Shown in pieces: positions 53,601-59,600 of a DNA stretch of 64,000 bases (positions within the stretch are counted from its first letter, which is position 1; the number at the start of each line of letters is the position of its first letter). The stretch is from the NCBI GenBank assembly GCA_964023205.1, contig OZ026843.1, positions 9,963,093-10,027,092 of the forward strand, given 5' to 3'. The notes under the pieces were generated by a model. It made no database searches. It had not been told where the DNA came from and was given only the letters and a program-made list of their open reading frames with translations. Position numbers and translations under genes: made by a program. The DNA comes from Lutraria lutraria (Eukaryota > Mollusca > Bivalvia > Venerida > Mactridae).

Positions 53601-56600
53601 TTATTACAATAGATGAGGAATCGAACTGCCCAGGTGAGATAATTTTCTACATCTGGCAAGGATCAATAATTACACAAAAAGTGCAAATCATTCAATTATA
53701 AAGTCTGTTGCTTTCTATACATCATAAGCCATTCACATTAATTCTTGGACAGAGCTATGAAAATGGTCACATCATTAATGCTGATAACTCACATATCTAT
53801 TTAGCTTTTTTGCACTTTATTGTCACAATATCTTTGGATTCTTTGACAAATTCTTCTATTTGTATTATATGGTGTTACCATATATGGATATTTGACTTTA
53901 TGATTGTGTTCACCAAACAAACACTGTAGTATACACCGACAGAAAAGGTCATTTTCAGGGTTAGAATTGAAAGGTTAGCAGACCACCATTGTGTTGCATG
54001 GGAATTATATTCTGTGTTTTCCTTGTTTACTAACTCAATGTGCATACAAACAAAATGTTGTCTACCACTCCTCTGCCCCCCTGCCATAATTACTGATTGG
54101 TAAAACAATTTTGATATGAGAAAATGATGCTGCACATATGAGTCAATATAGTGTAGTTAGCTGTACATATGAGTCAATATAGTGTAGTTAGCTGCATATA
54201 TGAGTTCATACAGGGTAGTAGGCTGCACATATGAGTCAATATAGTGTAGTTAACTGCACATATGAGTCAATATAGTGTAGTTAGCTGTACATATGAGTTC
54301 ATACAGGGTAGTAGGCTGCACATATGAGTCAATATAGTGTAGTTAACTGCACATATGAGTCAATATAGTGTAGTTAGCTGTACATATGAGTCAATATAGT
54401 GTAGTTAGCTGCACATATGAGTTCATACAGGATAGTAGGCTGCACATATGAATCAATATAGTGTAGTTAACTGCACATATGAGTCAATATAGTGTAGTTA
54501 GCTGCACATATGGGTCAATGTAGATAGTTAGTTGCACATATGGGTCAATGTAGGATACTAGTAGTTAGAGACTGCTGTACACATGAATCATTGTAGGGTA
54601 GTTAGAGACTTCTGTATTGAAATCCATTGCTGTTTGTTATAACAGAAGCGGGCGTTTACAGGAGGGCACACTTTTTGAAATACATGACTTAGAATTACTT
54701 TCAAGTTATCATGCTGAGGAAATAGCAATTTTTTGAGCTTTGATATTTTATTCTATTCATTACTTTATAAAGAGTATTCTCAGTTGTTTGTTTTCACACT
54801 CTAAGCAGTGTAATAAAATCCTGTTTTCCATCATGTTTGAGATGCAACCATCCCTGGCTTCATCATGTTCTACTTGCCATTTTAGTACTTTCTATGAAGC
54901 TGTTTGGTATTGCTTTACTTAATGGGTATAACTCTCACTTCTTTTGTTTGTTCAAAGATATACAGCTATACATTAGGAATGCTATGTAAATAGTTCTAGT
55001 CCTTATAGATGTTTCATTTTAGTTAAGCATAAAACGGAATTTAATTAGTAGTTTTAATGTTCTGTCTTTATATAGACAAACTTGTATGACATAGTGTAAC
55101 ATCATCATCATTTATTCTTCTGTTTTAGTTTTTTCAAAAATGACATTTCCATAGTGCTTATGCTGATTGTATTATAAATGGACTACTCAGTAGTTAGAGC
55201 ATACACAATTCTTCACTTTATGGTCTGTGAAAGAAATTCTTGAACATACTTAACCCAAGCTTTAATACTTTTCTGAGTCTTTCTTTGTAAAGGTCATACT
55301 GTGCTTTGAAGTTTGACTTTTTTCAATGCTTCTGAACTGCAATGTGTACACTACGGTAGCGCTATGCACTGACCTGTGTTATTCTGCTCGGGGCATTATG
55401 GGTATTTGCAGGAACTACTTACAAAATGGAAATTATAAACAATAACATAGTGTGATGTCACCGTATGGTACACATTGGAGCTAAGCGTACTTCAACATTG
55501 AGTTTCATTAAATAATTAGTGTTATTGACGAAAGCACAAGAATAGAAATAGTACAACATATTCATTTTACATAACTAAGCAAATTTTGTTAATAACATTC
55601 AACCGTTATGGTTGTTTTGACATTTTTAATCCTTCCGCGGAACTATACTTTTAGCGTATGTATAACTATCTAAATGTAGATAGTAATCAGTTTTATGTAT
55701 AGAGGTTAGACAAACGTAGTGACGTCACGCTATGTATAGAACGTCTGAACTGTACCCTGCTCCTATTTTGTGTGAATGAAACAATGATCTTTAAAAAGGT
55801 GTTGTATATAAGCTTTATACATGAGTCTAAATAAGAATTCTATATCACAATCAACAGTCTGGTATATAGAGTGGGAATAATTGCTTTAACTAATAGCTTT
55901 AAGTTTTATATTAACTAATAAAGTTGATAGCTTTACTATATAATATTATGCTGTACAGTTTTTGTTGATGACTTTAATCTGTTCATAATAACCCTGAAGT
56001 GACCTTTTGATGTTTTGACTTGATGGTATGTAGTGTTACATTAACTTAATGAGTCATAACTGATGGTACGTATGTTGGCAGGTAGGGTAACATAAAAGTA
56101 TTGAATGTTGGCACGTAGGGTCATATGACCATAATGAATGTTGGCACATAGGGTCATATGACATGATCATGTGACCATAATGAATCTTGGCACATAGGCT
56201 TATATGACCATAATGAATGTTGGCACATAGGGTCATATGACCATAATGAATGTTGGCACATAGGCTCATATGACCATAATGAATCTTGGCACATAGGCTC
56301 ATATGACCATAATGAATGTTGGCACATAGGGTCATATGACCATAATGAATCTTGGCACATAGGCTCATATGACCATAATGAATGTTGGCACATAGGGTCA
56401 TATGACCATAATGAATCTTGGCACATAGGCTCATATGACCATAATGAATGTTGGCACATAGGGTCATATGACCATAATGAATGTTGGTATGTAGGCTAAC
56501 AAGAAAATAATGAATCTTGGCACATAGGGTCATATGACCATAATGAATGTTAGCATGTAGGGTCATATGACATGATCATATGACCATAATGAATATTGGC

Positions 56601-59600
56601 ACATGGTGTAACATGACCGTATTAAATATTGGCATATAGGGTCATATGACAATAATGAATGTCGGCACATAGGGTAACATGAAAGTAATGAGTGTTGGCA
56701 CGTAGGGTCATATGACCATAATGAATGTTGGCACATGGCGTAACTTGAAAATAATGAATGTTGGCACATAAGGTAACATGAAAGTCATGAGTGTCTGCAC
56801 ATACGGATATATGAACATAATGAATGTTAGTACATAGTGTAACATTATTGATGGTATATAGGGTAGTATTAATGTAATCAGTTACGGTTTACATAGTGTT
56901 ACTACAACTTTAGGATGGTACGTTATGTTTCATAAACAGCTTGCCAAGATGTAAATTGTTCAACTGTTTAGGAAACTGGACATGTGAATTTGTGCTTGAC
57001 GCTGATTAGAAGAATGAAATCAGTGTTTTATTGGCTTTTGCACAAAATGAAATTTTATAGTGTAGAACTGAACTTAACAAAATATGTGTTACTGTCTATG
57101 AATAGAAAATCTTGAGAACATTAACCATTTGCTCAGTAAACTGGATTGATTGAACGGGGCCTGATGTCTTTTTTGTTGAATATTGTGGTAGAAACAGCAA
57201 TTTTTGTTTTTCCTGGGTTGCCTAGCAACAGTAGACAATTATTGCTATGCTACTGTTATAACCGAATGATTTGTTAGGTTTTCACTCCATGTTGCCCTGT
57301 TTTAACCGTCCTGCATGTAATTGTAAAGCTTGTCACAATGATTACAGAGAAGTTACGACAGAATGATGAAACCTTGGCTGCCGTGCTGGAAGAAAGACAG
57401 GGACTTCTGGCTGAATTGTTGAATGTCAAACCTGTGGATGTTGCCATAAAGGTTGATGTGAGTATAGTGTTATATTGTCATTTTATTATAGTCCAGTAAA
57501 GTAAACTCACCTAAGTTACTGTGGAATCATTAATTTTCGTTGGGTTCAATTTTCGTGGTTTTTACTAAAATGGCTATTTCGTGGGGACATAAATTCGTGG
57601 ATTTTGATTTTTGAAAAGATGAGTCAACCCACGAAATTAAATCCCCAATGAAAATTAATGATTCCACAGTATTTCTTCTATCCATGTCTAAGCAGTAAAT
57701 TAAAAAGAGATTTTCCTTAGTAGGTGATAGAAAATGAGTACTGTGTTTTATTTAGATTACTTATCTATGTCAAGCATTACATTAACAATGCACCTGTACT
57801 TTCTACAGTCATGTGAACGAATTCACTTAGTATGCTTTTCTTGTATTGAATTTATTTGTAATTCATGCAGGCCACACAACTATTGTGAATCAGTATTGGT
57901 GCCAAAAGGAAGGAACATTTTGTAAGATTTTTTACCAAACCATTTATCAAACAGTCAATGACATTTGCCTGTTACTTTGAAAATACATATTTAGTTTAAA
58001 TATGAAATTCTCCATATCATCTTAGCTTTATCATGTCGAACTGTGTAATTATTGGATAAATAATCGAATCAATTCAAATTCTATTTCAGGATGTTGTGGA
58101 AGGGGGTGATGGAATGCCGCAGGAGTTGATTGCCGCATGTCAACATCAGACATCTGAGATAGTTAATATGATTCGTGAGAATACCCCTCCCGGCACTGCC
58201 GCCAACAACGATCGTATGTTTCATATTGTACTTGAAAAATACCTTAAGATTATGGCATGCTCATTAAATGTCTCTAGTACGGGCTTTTTATAATCTTCCT
58301 GGTCAAATGGGATATTATTTAAGATGTGTGTACACAAAATGACATAAATAGAAAGTAGTACAATGTAGAATTTACGATGGATTAATGTATTGAGTTGCGT
58401 AATAAAAATTCTGCAATTTGTCACAATATATGAAGGTAAAGAAGGTTCTCCCTTTGTGGTATTTGATATTTTACTGTTAGAGTAATGAATGTTTGTACCT
58501 AACCCTGGCAAGTTGTCTAAAATGTTTGCCCATGATAATTCTTTGGTGCATGAGATATGTGCATGTTTATGTTGATAAGTTGGTTCATTGAAGTAATAAA
58601 TTAACTGTCTCAATATAACAACCTGCTGATCTTTCAAGTTCTGATGGATTGGGAACATCTAACTGTACTCTGGAATAAGATTTGGCAAATTTAGTAAATT
58701 CATGTAACCATGGTAACAAGAGGCATTTTACAAGACTAATAGTACACTTTTACAAATTAGAAGTAATATTTAGAGAGTATGAAGGGAGTATTAAAATATG
58801 GAAATATTATCCTAGAATGGTACTGAAATGTTTACTTTTCTTAAATAGATAAAGTAAGCATTTTTACCATATCTTTGGATACATTTAAAGAGATGAGTGT
58901 TACATTTTTGGTAAATAAGACTGTAACATAGGTATCTTATGAATTTCCATATATGGGTTCATTGAACGATATTTTTGTGATTTTTGATTCAATGAACAGT
59001 GTTTGTTTTATAATACTGTTAAACTTCAATCTAATATTGTACGTGTTACAGCTGGCGAGGTGGTGGAAACAGTGGATGATTTATCCTTACCTATTCCTAT
59101 GGAGAGACTTAGAGATATGGCCAATAGAATGAATCAGATATTAACAAATCTACTGGTAAGTACCGGGCATTTTACACCTTCCTGTATTAGGGTCATTCCC
59201 ACCATTTTGATTTTATTCTTGGAAATAATTAGTTGGTAAAAGTATCTATCCTTGTACAACCTGTCATGTTAAGAGTGCTTAGTGGACCCTGAATTCCCTT
59301 AAATTTTGTATGTAAGTTTCTTCACTATTTATAGTACATACATGCCATTGCATCGGTGTTTTAATTCACAATGCCCATTATTTCCATGAACAAGCTAGAT
59401 ATTAAATGATTGTATAAAATCAGTAAGACTTCTTAGATAAAAATCTTTAAGAAAGTTTGAAAAATTGACCCCCAACCCAAAATGTTGTTGTTGTTGGTGA
59501 AACCATATTGTTATGAACTAGTTAAGCTTATCGTCTTGTTACCTGCCCTGAAATCGTGAATGTTGTCAGTGGTGAAACTTGTTGCGATAAATATTTGGCT

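Noticed and set aside
56054..56566. 170-codon minus-strand open frame of 11-residue repeats (CANIHYGHMTL-like)
   Set aside because: It is the translation of a 33-bp minisatellite with no stop in that frame. Several frames stay open, it lies inside an intron of a plus-strand gene, and no signal, promoter or splice context supports it.
58221..58658. 145-codon minus-strand frame
   Set aside because: It lies in intron 37. The composition is random-looking, with no recognisable domain.
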